DNA of 64,000 nt, from contig VXAA01004087.1 of the NCBI GenBank assembly GCA_013399115.1, positions 30,166 through 94,165 of the forward strand, written 5' to 3'. The notes under the pieces are model-generated. The model saw only the letters and a program-made list of their open reading frames with translations. It had not been told where the DNA came from and did no database searches. A program made the translations under genes and the position numbers. Numbering within the stretch: position 1 is the first letter of the stretch; every line of letters starts with the position of its first letter. The DNA comes from Anseranas semipalmata. Lineage: Eukaryota > Chordata > Aves > Anseriformes > Anseranatidae. Shown piece after piece: positions 47,037 through 59,002 of this stretch.

Positions 47037-48048
47037 TGCTGGAGTTGACATTTGTGGAAGTTTTTCCTGTTTAAAGCATGTAGGATCAGGTTTCATCTGG
47101 AACAGGTGTAGTGTTGTGAACATTTAAATTCTAGCAGCACAGAGAAACAGATTTTCCTGTGTGCTTTTCCTATGTATAAAGGACCCTTAGACTCAGGATG
47201 ACAGCATAGGGAAACCTTCTTCTGTGGAAAGGTATGCATCTATCTGAGTTTCTTCAGAGCCCATCTGTAGATATTGTGCAACACAGGTGACCTGAAAGGT
47301 AGGAGTGTAAATTCCTCCAGGCAGAGCAAAAAGTATTGTCTTACCTACGCTGTTTCCCTGCCTGAGATGTGGAACCAACAGAGTCCGTGGTGGTAATGAG
47401 AAGTAAGTATAATCCTAATTATTTTGGACACTGTAAGCTGTAGCATCTAAGAGGCTGGGTAGAACCGTGGGACTGATTATAAAAATGCTACACTGACATA
47501 ATGGGTCATTTCAGACACTAACGTCAATGAACCCTTTAATATCAGTCCTTTGAAATTGTCTATTATGAAGTGTGTTGACACCTTCTTCTGCAAGAGAATA
47601 TCTGCTCCCTTAAACGGTAGACTCAGAAATACCACAGCTAAAAAATCTGCTTCCTTTGTTTTAAGCAGCCTATTTCTGTGGACTAGATAATGGGCCCCTC
47701 AATTACTTTGTACACATTTTAATTTCTGTCAGTGATTTTGGCCAATCTGGTCAGCGAATTTGGTCAATTACACCAATACCACAACTCTGTTCTTTCTTTC
47801 TCTATTTTTTTCCTGGTCTTACTTGTGAGAACTCCTTGTCAGATTTTATATATATATACATATATATATAAAATATATTTATACATATATATACATGATG
47901 AACAATATACATTTCTTATTCTTACCTTCCCATTCTTAGATTATGCTCTGTTTTCTTTTTTTCTTTTCTGTTTGTACTGTTTATACTAATTGGAAAAAAA
48001 TTTTTACAAAGATCTGAATCTCTAACATCAATGGTTGTTGCTCATGAA
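47037..48048. other. Non-coding DNA, no gene recognised
   Basis: No supported gene; a TA-rich microsatellite lies at 47846-47895. Confidence 0.55.
47846..47895. repeat. (TA)n-rich microsatellite
   Basis: TATATA and ATACATAT units. Confidence 0.92.
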
Positions 48049-48077
48049 TATCATAGAATCATACAATCATAGAATCA
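48049..48077 (-). mobile_element. CR1 3'-terminal octamer remnant
   Basis: ATCATAGAATCATACAATCA and the bases that follow are three complements of the CR1 ATTCTRTG terminal repeat. Next to it, where the CR1 3' UTR should start, no similarity remains, so this is either an extremely short (tail-only) insertion or a look-alike simple repeat. Confidence 0.55.
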
Positions 48078-49745
48078 AGTGCTTAGGGAGGAGAGGCCAG
48101 GAGCAGACAGCTGTTGGGGAAACTGAAATATTATAAACTGATGGCATGTGTCAAGTCGAGGTGTCCAAAGCATAAATGGCAGGGAAGGATAAAGGGATCG
48201 TGATTTTAGACTCAGCCCCCTCAGTTCTGTGTGTATGGCATTAAGAACTTAGGCTATTCCTCAGTTTGTCCTTTATTTAATTGAAAGTCCACAGGTGCAG
48301 AAAATTCAGTTTTGCTTAAATGAGTTCACTAACTTTGTCTATAATAAGCCCTGACACTTACACAGGAATACTTGCATTATGCTGAGTGTGAGGTGAGTCA
48401 CCATGAGAAGCTTGAAAATTAGATATTAATCAGCAAGCTCTACGAGCCCTAATTACTAGATACCTGTGAAGCTGATACTGCATGGATGATGAAGGAGATA
48501 CACATCTTTTTCATTTATTCCTGTGAACACAACTAGGTGTGGCTAGGGAACAGGCAAACTCATTTACTTATATTAGAAAGCTAGTGTTGAGGTACCTAAG
48601 CTTCTTTATCCCAAAGGAAAAGATTTTATTAGCTTGGAGCCATGTCATAATATATTAGATGAAGACATACTTAGCAATGGCTTCATTGAGAAAAGAGTAT
48701 GTGTTCACTAATGAATTCTTCAGCAGTAACATTCAGGTTTCTCAGCAGCATGTTGCACAATGACTGTGTTTCTCCCCATGGAAATAATTTGATATAGTAC
48801 ACTAACCTGCTCTGGCTTCTTTTGACTCTCCCTTTTTATGATACTGTCAAAGAGGAATAACTTAGCATCCTTTGTGGTCTGAATGTCTAAACTAATTACA
48901 GACAGGCACTAAAGCTGTATTTGCTGACCTGGCTTCTGCTGACTCAGCTTTTTAAGTGTTTAATGATCTTCTTTAAAATCTAGAGTACTAAAAGATGGTT
49001 TTGCATACAGAGTATATCTGAGGTGATTACAGAACTGATATTTATCCAGTGGGTTCTACACCATTTATCTGTGCTTCATAAAGCAAAGGAAAACAATCAG
49101 TCTTATCAACAGACTTACTCCCAAGGATATCCTCTGCAGTTTATATAACAAAATTTGATTTTCAAGAGCCATATCCTGTCCGGGGGCAGAGTCACAGCTG
49201 CCACAAAAACCAGGAGGTTAATTCACCCATATAGAATACATGGGTCTGAATCGGTATTGGCAAAGGTAATGCAGAAAGACATAAAGGTAGAGGAGAGCTA
49301 AAATTATACCTGTCCTGTTCTGCAACCCAAAGAACATCAAAAGAAGGAACACTGATTTGTGCATTTCCCTCTAGAGAGAGAGTTGGAAGAGGATTCCTCT
49401 TCCAACACTCTCCATCGGTTGGTTGGATACACTGGAGACTCTCACAGTTAGCTTTTGTGTATGCAGTGACGGAGCTAGCTGTTGTTATGTTTCTTTTCTT
49501 CCCGTTTTTAAAATGACACTTTTAGAGACATCTGCATGACTCAGTAGGTAATTTGTAAATCCTAGAAAGATTCTGAGGAGAAAATTCCTAAGATGTTAAA
49601 TTCAGGGAATGTTTTGAAAAGTGTCTAACAAAAGAAAAATAGAGAAAGTTTAAGGAAAACAGTACTGGTAATAACTATCTCTGCCTAATTCTGCTTCTGA
49701 AAATGGCTGTATTTTATTTGCAGATTAGTCTTCTAGGAATCCCAG
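48078..49745. other. Non-coding DNA, no gene recognised
   Basis: No frame of note. A near-perfect inverted repeat lies at 49376-49412. Confidence 0.55.
49376..49412. repeat. Near-perfect inverted repeat, 18-bp arms, 1-nt spacer
   Basis: The left arm 49376-49393 (ending GTTGGAAGAGGA) and right arm 49395-49412 (starting TCCTCTTCCAAC) are complementary at 17 of 18 positions around a single T (49394). The only mismatch is 49381/49407. It could extrude as a cruciform or fold as a hairpin in RNA. Confidence 0.95.
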
Positions 49746-49815
49746 TCCCTTCCTTCCTTCCTTCCTTCCTTCCTTCCTTCCTTCCTTCCTTCCTTCCTTC
49801 CTTCTTCTTCCTTCC
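49746..49815. repeat. (TTCC)n pyrimidine-only microsatellite
   Basis: About 14 TTCC units ending in CTT triplets; 70 nt without a purine. Minus-strand frames through it give Arg-Lys-Glu-Gly repeats, an artefact. Confidence 0.97.
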
Positions 49816-51288
49816 ACCCTAAGGTAGACTGAGAACAGAACAGACCAAGAAGACCTGCCTCTCCGCTGGGGTCTGGAAGCAGGAAGAGGTCCCACACAGG
49901 GCTGAGTGAGTGCCTCACATCCAAGCATGATGACAACATCAGGGAACAGGTTGGACTTTGCCTCCTCCCTCCCTGAGACAGGGGAGAGCTGAGCCAAGGG
50001 AAGAATGTTGTAATTTGCTGCTGGCTCAACCCACAGAAAGGTCTAACTTCTCTCCCACCCAGATAAGAGCTAAGAAGCTGGTTGTGCTTTTAGGTTTTCT
50101 CCACAGAATCCCTTTCCTTTTTGATTCTTGGCTTCTAGGGCTACAAAAACAGCTCCCACACAAAACTTGTGGCAAAGCCACAACTGAGTCCATTAAAAAT
50201 ATAATGGCTTGCCAAATGCATGCATTTTTTGTTTTAATCACAGTTGTCTGAATTATGAAGAGTTCCTTTAATCGCCAAGGCTCCAGCTTTTGAGATGTAT
50301 GTGTTTTATTAGAAAATATATGAGGAGCTTAAAACAGATTTTGTAATGAAAATACGCAAGCCACTATAATTGCAGTGATACTAGCTGGTGTCACTGTAAC
50401 ATCATGCATGTTTATTCTTATATGACAGCAACAATGTGACATAACTTACAGCAAATGAAGGATATGTAGTGTGCAGAAAAGAAATAGAACACACTCTGCT
50501 TTGTGAAAACAAATCATAAACTACTATTCTTTGCTTAATTTATTCTGTACTTTTTGTAGTTCATTTAATTACCAAGAACTGTCATCAATCTCAAGATTTT
50601 GTGTCCCGAAAAGGGCAAGTGCAGTTTGAGAAACCAAATGAAACACTTGTAACACGTTTGAATTCTCTTACAAACTTATAAGTGTTAGCATTGAAGGGAT
50701 TTTCTATGGTGTGAAGGGTTACCGAAGGAGTGTAATTGTGGCTCTAATATTATGTGGTTTCTGGAGAAGACAGCTTGCTCAGTCGTTTACACTTCCATGA
50801 TTTTATTATTGTTATTATATGAGAAGTGCTACTTAAAATCGTATGCTTCATTAGCATCATGGATCATCAGATGAAGTAACAATCCACTCTACTGTAACAG
50901 CCCAAAGACTTCCTCTGTATGGATTTCATTTTTAAGTAACATCATCCCCAGAAATGTGTCTGAGGATGAATGCTCAGGAACAAAGACATCTCTGGGTGAC
51001 TCTGCAGAGTCGAATAATTGCAACTTAGTCCAATCCTTTCTCTGAGATGCTATATATAAGTTGCTATTTCAGAAACAGCCACAAAAAGCCTTTTAGGAAA
51101 ATAAATGCCCACTATCTCTAATACTAATCATTATATCAATATGGAGCTTGAAGTACAGGTGTAATACATTCTGTATGCTACCAAGTCAATCACTTGTTTT
51201 GAGCACAGATCAGAGAACGTGTACAGGTCTGTGGGTTGTGAGTTGGTATTTTCTTATTAATCTTCCCTCTAGTCTCTTTTAAAAGCAA
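49816..51288. other. Non-coding DNA, no gene recognised
   Basis: The first 250 bases are somewhat GC-richer, with short opposite-strand frames. The rest is AT-rich. Nothing recognised. Confidence 0.55.
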
Positions 51289-51306
51289 TTTTTTTTTTTT
51301 TTTTTT
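51289..51306. repeat. T-run next to a CR1 3' end
   Basis: Eighteen T residues adjoining the 3' end of the minus-strand CR1 that follows. Confidence 0.93.
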
Positions 51307-51445
51307 GATTATAGGATCATAGGATCATAGAATGGCCTGGGTTGAAAAGGACCTTAAAGATCATCTAGTTTCAACCCCCCTGCTCTGGGCAGGGTTGCCA
51401 ACTATTAGAGCAGGCTGCCCAGCGCCACATCCAGCCTGGATGCCT
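51307..51445 (-). mobile_element. CR1 LINE 3' UTR fragment, minus strand
   Basis: Read on the minus strand, this is the 3' UTR end of a CR1 copy. On the plus strand it begins GATTATAGGATCATAG (degenerate octamer complements), continues GGCCTGGGTTGAAAAGGACC and CTTAAAGATCATCTAGT, then CCCCCCTGCTCTGGGCAGGG and AGCAGGCTGCCCAG, ending near CAGCCTGGATGCCTC. These are well-known hallmarks of a common bird CR1 3' end, a different type from the copies at 9.8 and 20.8 kb. Only about 140 bases remain, with no coding part. Confidence 0.96.
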
Positions 51446-52316
51446 CTTTTTGCCTCTTGTTCAGTCCTGTTTCCTTTTCCCCCTTCCCTATAGCCCATGT
51501 TATTTTATTGTTGTTGTTGTTTTCAAATAAAAGGTTCAGATTTCCTCCTTCAGGAGAAGGTCCTAGACTGTTTTGTGGAATAAGGCCTAAACTCCCTAAT
51601 GAACAGAGTTCAGACCTACTCCATGCTCAGGATTTTCTAGTGGCAAAGTCTCTGTGCACTGACGGATTTCACTCTCAGACATACACAGGTTTGGGGAAAC
51701 AAGTCATTTTGCTTGGCTGTTTTTCCCATTACCAGGTGTTAGTTGGTGTAGCAACCAGCTAGAGTATTTAAGTTCCTTTGTGCAACTCTGGGCTCAGTTT
51801 ACCATCTGTCAAGGGGCAATTATTACCTCATTGTAGTTATGTGTGGAAGATGGTATTAATTGCACATGCACCACAGCAACAAAGGCAAGATGAAAACATA
51901 AGAGGATTAGTTTGCCATAGATGATAATGAAGACAACAAATAAATTCAAAAGAATAATCTGATAGACTCCTAAATCAGGACAAATAATAACTTCTCTCTT
52001 CTCATGCCTAATCATTAGTGCATTGAACCCAGAATAAATAAAGCCCAATGTTTTCTCAAGAAAAAATTACCTCATTGCAGTGAAAAGGACTTCTTGATTT
52101 GCTTCATGAACTTGGAGGTCAGCCATTTACATTCTGCTTTCTGGTTTTCTAGGGTTTTCCTTGTACTCACGTTTGTACATAATGTCTCTGTCCAAAAAAA
52201 TGGTGGAATATCCAAAGGGAAAAACTTTTTCTTTGTTCTTTATCTGTACACCTAAAGATAGATATTTGTGGAAGTAAAAGAAGAATGCTTGTGACAAGCT
52301 GCAAATGCTGCTTGGC

Positions 52317-52331
52317 AAAAAAAAAAAAAAA
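52317..52331. repeat. A-run (15)
   Basis: Uninterrupted A residues. Confidence 0.93.
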
Positions 52332-52685
52332 GAATATCTGTCTAATCGCTATTTCTATAGTAATCTGCACATGTTCTGTTTTTCAGATCTTCAGTTATGA
52401 CTGTCAGCCAGAATTGTAATACTGGTTAAAAACAGAACGTCACTGTTTTATTGAATTCACTTTCTAAAAAATCTGGGATTTATTTTCTAATTTATACAAT
52501 ACAGGACTGCTACAGCCCAGCTAATGATATTTCTGTAGTCCCCTTTAAAAACTCCATCTTTAATATGTGTTCCCACTCTATGCAGAAAACACAGTGTTTT
52601 CTAAAGGATGTGGCTTCTACACAGGCCTTGGTAAAAAACAGATTTGGATTTTCTGGATGGGACTTCAGGGGTTTTATGACTGTTG

Positions 52686-52735
52686 ACATGATTTGATATG
52701 ATTGATATGATATGATATAATATATGATACAATAC
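52686..52735. repeat. (TGATA)n imperfect repeat
   Basis: TGATA/TGATT units decaying to ATACA. Confidence 0.88.
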
Positions 52736-52963
52736 AGTGTGGTATGTTTATGTCCCCATACAAAGTACCCATCACATTCCCTGCTTCAGCCTAGGCTACC
52801 TCCTCTCTTGGTCAAGTCCCTCAGCTCCATGAAATGATCCTGCAGCAGCTTGGACTGTCAGTGATTTATGTTTCTAGGTCACCTGATGTAATTTGTTGAA
52901 TTGTATTTGTTGTAACAATTATGGATGGAGAGAGAAATGAAGCTCTGATAAATTCAAGCTCTG

Positions 52964-53016
52964 AAAACAAAACAAAACAAAACAAAACAAAACAATACAA
53001 TACAATACAATACAAT
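52964..53016. repeat. (AAAAC)n followed by (AATAC)n
   Basis: About six AAAAC pentamers change to about five AATAC pentamers at 52994: a point change spread by slippage. Frames on the minus strand give a Leu/Phe/Cys artefact. Confidence 0.96.
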
Positions 53017-54013
53017 GCATATACAGACAAGCATGGTCCTACTACTTTGGCACCTGATATCATTGAATTAATTCATTCCTGCTGAACTCCAGGAGTCATT
53101 TTGTCTGTTATGATCTAAGTAAGAAATATAATACTTCACAGCCAACAAAATCTCAACACACCAAGAACTCTTTCTGTCTGAATGATCACTTAGAGGCATA
53201 CAAAATAACTCAGAATTTCTATCCTGTTTAAGACAAGCTGCCATCCGTCCTACCATACCCAGCACCCTTCTAACCTGAGCATTAGGTTAAAAAAGAACAT
53301 TTGAGGTATAGTGGCATATAAATAAATATAACAAAAGGCCACATAAGGAAAAAGTCTTTTCCCACTTTCCTCTTCCAAGAGTTTTAGATTAGTATTTGTC
53401 TTTCTAATTTGGTAAGGTTAGTATATCCTTTAGACAGCTGAATCCTCAGTAGGCTATCTGGTGGAAAAACACTGGGGATAAAACATATGTTTGCTATTAG
53501 GCAGGAGTCAGATCCAGATAAGGGCAGATACCTTAGATGTCTTCATGTTGATGTCTACAAACAAGTACCTAAGTTACCATCACAGCCAACTCCAATCACA
53601 GCTAATAGAAATTTGTGCTGTATTGTCAATGGAGTCTGAACAGCTACTTAGCCCTCCCAAAAGTAGATATTGATGTTACTGATGAGTTCTCCATTGAATG
53701 TAATGGAAGCTTAGATACCTAGCTCACCTGTAAACGAAAGTATGCAGGGACCTAAATGTAGGTCTCTTAATCAGGAGATAAATCTCACCATTGCAAACTA
53801 AGCTTAAAATAAAAGCAACAGATGGACACAAATAAACATGAACAAAAAAATGTGAGAAATGAAAAAGCTTTGTTTGTGTAGTAGGTCACATGCCTAGTCT
53901 GTGGAGGGTAGAGTCCAGGTTTGGGAATACATACGACTCCCACGGGTATGTATTTATTTGCCTTGTTCCATAAGGTGTTCCCACATAGCAAATAGATGAA
54001 CATAGTGGCATTC

Positions 54014-54034
54014 TTTTTTTTTTTTTTTTTTTTT
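54014..54034. repeat. T-run (21)
   Basis: Twenty-one T residues followed by CAG. The T-run plus CAG resembles a splice acceptor, but no coding frame follows. Confidence 0.93.
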
Positions 54035-54580
54035 CAGCCATATGAAAGTCTAAACTTCTTGTTAAGCTTCCTTTCCACAAAGACGGAGAGAAGCACTTCT
54101 AGGGAGTAAATCGTTCACCTCTGAGACACCAGTTCAAGTTTAACAGCCACAATCATCAGACAGTTTTCAAAAAGTGGGTGCTGTACTAAAGCGTAGGTGA
54201 AAAACAACAGCCTCTAGAATACTATATACAAATCTTCAAGAAAGGCAGATGAGAAAAAATGCAAATGTATTTATAAACACTATTCTACCCACTGATCACA
54301 GTATAATTCTGTTCAAAAATGATTAGGAGTAGAGAGAAATACTACAAAAAATATTTTTTGAAGAAATATGGATGAAGCAATGTTATTTTGGTCAAGTCCG
54401 GAGAATAAGACTTTCAGCAACTAAGACACACACTTGAGAGATATTTCATGTAGATAAACCCCTCCTGGCATCATAATAACGGTGTTCTGTTTTGTTGAGC
54501 TGGCTTAGCCAATAGAAGTGGATGTGAAACTTCCTTTGATTTCTAACAGTCGATAACACTGTGGCTCAAGGCTTTGGGAG

Positions 54581-54596
54581 AAAAAAAAAAAAAAAA
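54581..54596. repeat. A-run (16)
   Basis: Sixteen A residues. Confidence 0.93.
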
Positions 54597-54662
54597 GCCC
54601 CTGTAACTATTATATGGAACTTCAGACTCTTGAACTATTGTCTGTAGAGGGATTTTGTTTAG

Positions 54663-54688
54663 TTTCTTTTCCTTTTCCTCTTTCTTTT

Positions 54689-54764
<76 letters not shown>

Positions 54765-54816
54765 TTTTCTCTTTCTTTCTTTTTTTCTTTCTTTTCTTTT
54801 CTTTTCTTTCCCCTTT
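54663..54816. repeat. (TTTC)n pyrimidine-only array
   Basis: A 154-nt tract without a purine: TTTTCC units, then about 23 regular TTTC tetramers, then TTTTC pentamers. Frames over it (Ser/Phe/Leu or Lys/Glu/Arg repeats) are artefacts. Confidence 0.97.
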
Positions 54817-56299
54817 GTTGCTCTTTAGGCCTGGAGTTACAGGTTTTAAAGCCTCAGAAACTTTCCCATAGGCAAAGAAGCTTTTGTGTTTGTGCATGTG
54901 TACAGTTAACTTCTCTTTCACATTACAAAGTCATTCTTACATGGAAAAAAAGTGTAGTCTATCTTAATAACAAATCAGTTCCAAAGCAGAGAACCACAAA
55001 AAGAAAGTAGAGGGCAAGCAAAAATTTACAGTGGAAGGGGAGAACTGGGTTTTAAATCCATTCCCACCAGTACGAGCTGTGGAGCAGTTAGTCCTCTGCT
55101 TTATGATTATGTTCACACCTGTGCTGATGCACACTTCATTTCCTTTTCTTCTACACTATTCAGAACTGTACGTCTACCTACAGAACAAAAGTTCTGAGAG
55201 GTACAAGATATGCGTTTGCTTAAAATAAATACTAAAAGGTCATACCTTCAAAAAATTAGATGTCTGTATGACATACTCTGGACTGCTAAACCTCAAATTC
55301 AAAGTTCTCAATTCATCTGCATAACAATCTGTTATGTGAAAGTTATGAAAAACTTGTGCAGCCATAATTTGCTAATCTTCATTAATCATACTAATTTCTG
55401 GTGGTGAAATAGCAATCCTTCAGCTTCCAATCCCTTCCAAATTTCCTAACGAATGTGTCCATTAGAGTTGTTTTGATGAGGTGGATGCCCATCATTCATA
55501 TAAAAGCCACAAAGTCATATAAAACAATAATGATGCTCATTTACTTGGATTATGGTTCAGAAGCAAAATAGTGACTTGTGGGACATACTACATGGCATAA
55601 TTCCTTAAGCCATCATCTTAAAAATGTATTTGAAAACTATCATCACTCTGGAGTATATCTTTTCTGTGAACAAACTCCAGTGGTGAGTTAGCCTCTCACT
55701 GTGGACCATGTAAGCTAAAACAGAAATGTGATCTTTGGAGAAAGAACATCAGTCCTTCTCATATCTGATGAATATAGACAAATCTGTCAGAAAGAAAGCA
55801 AGCAGGGCTGAAGTCAAAAATCACTTGCAGAAAGTATGAGTCATGAGTTATGCAGAAAGAGAAGCTCATTATGCAGTAGTTAACTTTGTTCAAGTTTGTT
55901 GTGAGTGTTTAACAAGCATCAGTGAGAGGTTTGAGTAGATGGTCAGAGACATAGGACAAAACCGAATGAAATTAATTTATACAGTTCCTTCTTCCTCCTT
56001 CCTCATCTGTTTGGTTCATTTTAAAGAAAATGAATGTAGAAAGCTTTCATTATTGTGGTTTTGAAACACATCAGCTTTGTGGCCTGAGAACAAAGATCTG
56101 TGGAGTGGTCAAAGCTTTGTCTTGCTGGGCCAGCCTGGCTGTGTGTAGGGCTCCTTCTGCGGTCACTGGTGGCCAGTATCCCATACCTAATGATAGGGAC
56201 ACAGAGTCAAAAGTATGTCGTTTATTTCAGTGGCCAGAGAAAATCATCACAAGAGTGAAGGCAGTGGTACTTCAGCTGTCAATCTGAAAATACAACAGG

Positions 56300-56337
56300 A
56301 AAAAAAAAAAAATAAAACACCACCAACAAAAAAAAAC
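56300..56337. repeat. A-rich tract with CACCAACA interruption
   Basis: An A-run, AATAAAAC, ACCACCAAC, then a second A-run. Confidence 0.9.
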
Positions 56338-56501
56338 ATGATATTGAAGATGTTTTGTTTAAAATCTACTCTCAAAAATCATCATTCCTGTTCACCAAAT
56401 ACTTTTTTATTTGAACAGATTATCCCATTCAAATGGAACTCTTCTTTTTGTTGGGGGGAGAAGGCAAACAGGAACAAGGAGGGGATCTTGCATCTGTAAG
56501 C

Positions 56502-56514
56502 AAAAAAAAAAAAA
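56502..56514. repeat. A-run (13)
   Basis: Thirteen A residues. Confidence 0.9.
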
Positions 56515-58623
56515 GGCTTGTCTCACTGAAGGGTGCCTTGTGGTGTTTACTCATCAATTCACAGGTCAGAGTGCGTGTTGGAGAGGAGTATCTCACCCAG
56601 GTTCATCCCATCTGCCTGCCTGTAGCAGGAGGAGGTTGAGGACAGCTGTCCTCTTCCAGACTCATCTGTGCCGAGAGTTTCCACTCCAGCTGCTCCTCAC
56701 CGTGCCTCCCTGAGGCAACCGATGCCTTACGCTGGCTGACTGACTGCATTAGCTATCTCTAACCCACTCTGAGCAAAATAAACCAGGCTAAATTCAGACA
56801 TTTAAATAGTAACTAATCACTAATTTGGCCCATGGAAACTAAAGCATGTTAAGGCGTTTTCCCACAAGCTGTTCAGTAGGCATTGCTGAGGAGAGGCAAT
56901 TTTGTCAGCATGTGGTGAAAGAGCAGCTTTATAAGAGCTTTTTTCTCTGGTTTAACAGTTTTGGGGGTATTTTTGTTTACTACGTCTGAATCCAAACCAG
57001 TCATTCATTGAAGCAAGAAATACAGGTATCCTGTCTTTGAGATAAATAGTCCCAGCAGTATGCTGAATGCTCTCATACTGCATCTCAAAGCCTCATTAAG
57101 ACAACCCAGGCTATGAATGGTTGGTGGTACTGCTAGCTTGTCATATGTCTTTCACTGCCCTTGAGCAGAGAGAGTGACTGAATGTATATTTCATGCACCC
57201 TCGTTGAAGAGCTATAGATTAGTAGTAGGCTATAAGACAAAAAGGTAATAGAACAGTTAGAGAGTTAAAAAGAGAATCCTCCTTGTGCATATCGGGTATT
57301 ACTTCAACCTTACAAAAGATCGTGTTTTTCTGAAGTTAGGGCAATTTTTAGAAAGGCCAATTTTTGTTTGACTTTTGGAAGAAAGAGATTTCAACATATG
57401 TCAAGGATTTTTAAACAAAATTCATCAGGAAGGATAACCTTGGACCTCCATTCAATATCTTAACATGCAGAGACCCCCTGTTTCAAATGATACCACTGTG
57501 AAACTGTATTTTGTATAATTTCCAGCAGTAAAGTATAAATATTTTCAGCAAAACATTCTTAACATAAGTTTGTTTGCTAAGTGTGTCTATTCCTTTTTGA
57601 TGCTTGTTCCTGTCATAGGAAAGCTTTTTTGTCTTGATAGAAAAACAAAATGGATGGATTTACCAGATTTTCGTTTCTATCACTCTGCAAACTCACAAAA
57701 CCATAATGTAAGGCATTTGTGAGAAAACCCCAAGAATAATTTCTGAGAGACCCTTGTTAGAATATCAGCCAAGAATACTATTTCTGTCACTTCCTGTTTC
57801 TCACTACACTGGAAAGGATTGTAAACATGACATTTCTCTTACTATTTGTGCACTTCTGAATTCTGATCTCAGCAGGAGCCAGGAAAAGCACAAGAACTCA
57901 AACCTAACTGCTACATAGTAAGTGAAGCTGAGATTTGGCACAAATGATCATTTCCTTGCTTTAGATTTGTATTTCTCTTCAGAATATTGCTATTCCAGGC
58001 TTATAAGGCATTTTCAGCATGTGGCCTGTTTCTGACATCTGTTAGTGGACTAGGGTGAATCTCATCCTAGAGGTGCTTATTTCTTTCCACTGACTGCAAA
58101 GTGTGACCAGTTCTGCTGTTTGTGTTTACATGGTGGATGTCTCCATCCTGAGTCCCATCTTCTTTGCTTGCCTACAAGCAGAGCTGTCAGTCTGCATATT
58201 GATTTTTCTCTTTATACATCATCACAACTCTTTTGCATCAATTGAAAGAGACACCATTATTTTACTGTCTATAACATATTTTATAAACAGCAGGAATTAC
58301 TATAACTTGGTTACTTGACAACCAAGTGTAACATCTAACCTCCAGCTAAGCAACCTCTGTCCTATAAAACAATTCATATATTCATGCATGCAAATTTTCC
58401 TGTATCACAGTTACACTAATAACTTTGCTTCTTTTCATTAATGTTCTTTGCTGAGGAATAAAGACATTACACGTTTATCATCTTTGATTCTCTCTCCTTT
58501 TTACACTGCTTCAATGACAAAATCAATTCTATGTCATGAAAGAGAGTCTGAAATGTCTGTTTGGCATGCTGTTTTCTATACAGTGTAATCTCTAAATACT
58601 ACTGCCTGCCCTCATTCTTTTAG

Positions 58624-58719
58624 GTAAAGGCAGAAAAGGAGCCCAAAGAAGAACAAACAGTTTGTGACCCTGATGGTACACAATGTCAAAGAATTGTCCC
58701 TTGTTGCAAAAGACATTAG
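58624..58719 (+). CDS. Candidate terminal exon, Cys-rich C-terminus, unidentified
   Basis: The pyrimidine-rich CTGCCCTCATTCTTTTAG (AG at 58622-58623) is a good acceptor. From 58624 a 31-codon frame reads VKAEKEPKEEQT then VCDPDGTQCQRIVPCCKRH and stops at 58717-58719. A charged Lys/Glu/Pro stretch followed by four cysteines within 16 residues looks like the end of a secreted or extracellular protein. AATAAA lies at 59236-59241, a plausible 3' UTR length, though this hexamer is common in AT-rich DNA. TAG|GTAAAG could also be read as a splice donor, in which case the coding part would lie upstream; I see none there. I recognise no family and find no upstream exon. It is short enough to be chance. 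Confidence 0.25.
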   Translation, partial: VKAEKEPKEEQTVCDPDGTQCQRIVPCCKRH

Positions 58720-58988
58720 GAATGGCCATGGAACATGCATTCATATGGGTCTAATTCTGCAGCTCCTAGAAATCAAAGAAGAAATTTCTGCAAAGCAGGG
58801 TTTGTCCCTTAGGAAGGACATTCTTCTGCAAAGTTTGCCTACTTTAAGCAAAGAGTTTCTACTATGTTACCTTGTGTTTGATTGGTAGCATCTTGTGGAA
58901 GCAGCTGTGTAGTAAAGATTTAGGAAAAGAAAATCTGGGTAAAATGATCTCAAAAATCTTCATTGCTACTGAACAATGTATATATATT

Positions 58989-59002
58989 AAAAAAAAAAAA
59001 AA
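58989..59002. repeat. A-run (14)
   Basis: A residues following TATATATT. Confidence 0.92.

Larger units (their letters stand above)
51446..54662. other. Non-coding AT-rich DNA with microsatellites
   Basis: No supported gene or further transposon. Simple repeats at 52317, 52686, 52964, 54014 and 54581 are listed separately. A TTG stretch lies near 51508-51521. Confidence 0.55.
54817..58623. other. Non-coding DNA, no gene recognised
   Basis: Small frames only (at most 100 codons). A-rich tracts lie at 56300-56337 and 56502-56514. 56800-57120 is repeat-free, fairly complex sequence with TGCTGA and TCAGCA 16 bases apart near 56885; it might be conserved, but I cannot test this. Confidence 0.5.

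Noticed and set aside
46393..47074. Long frames on both strands (up to 203 codons)
   Set aside because: They consist mostly of Lys/Glu/Arg or Ser/Phe/Leu repeats produced by the purine pentanucleotide array.
49725..50029. Minus-strand frames ending in Arg-Lys-Glu-Gly repeats
   Set aside because: Run into the TTCC array; the remaining part has no recognisable domain.
54014..54040. T-run plus CAG resembling a splice acceptor
   Set aside because: No coding frame follows, and T-runs followed by CAG occur by chance here.
54614..54921. Ser/Phe/Leu and Lys/Glu/Arg repeat frames
   Set aside because: Translations of the TTTC array.
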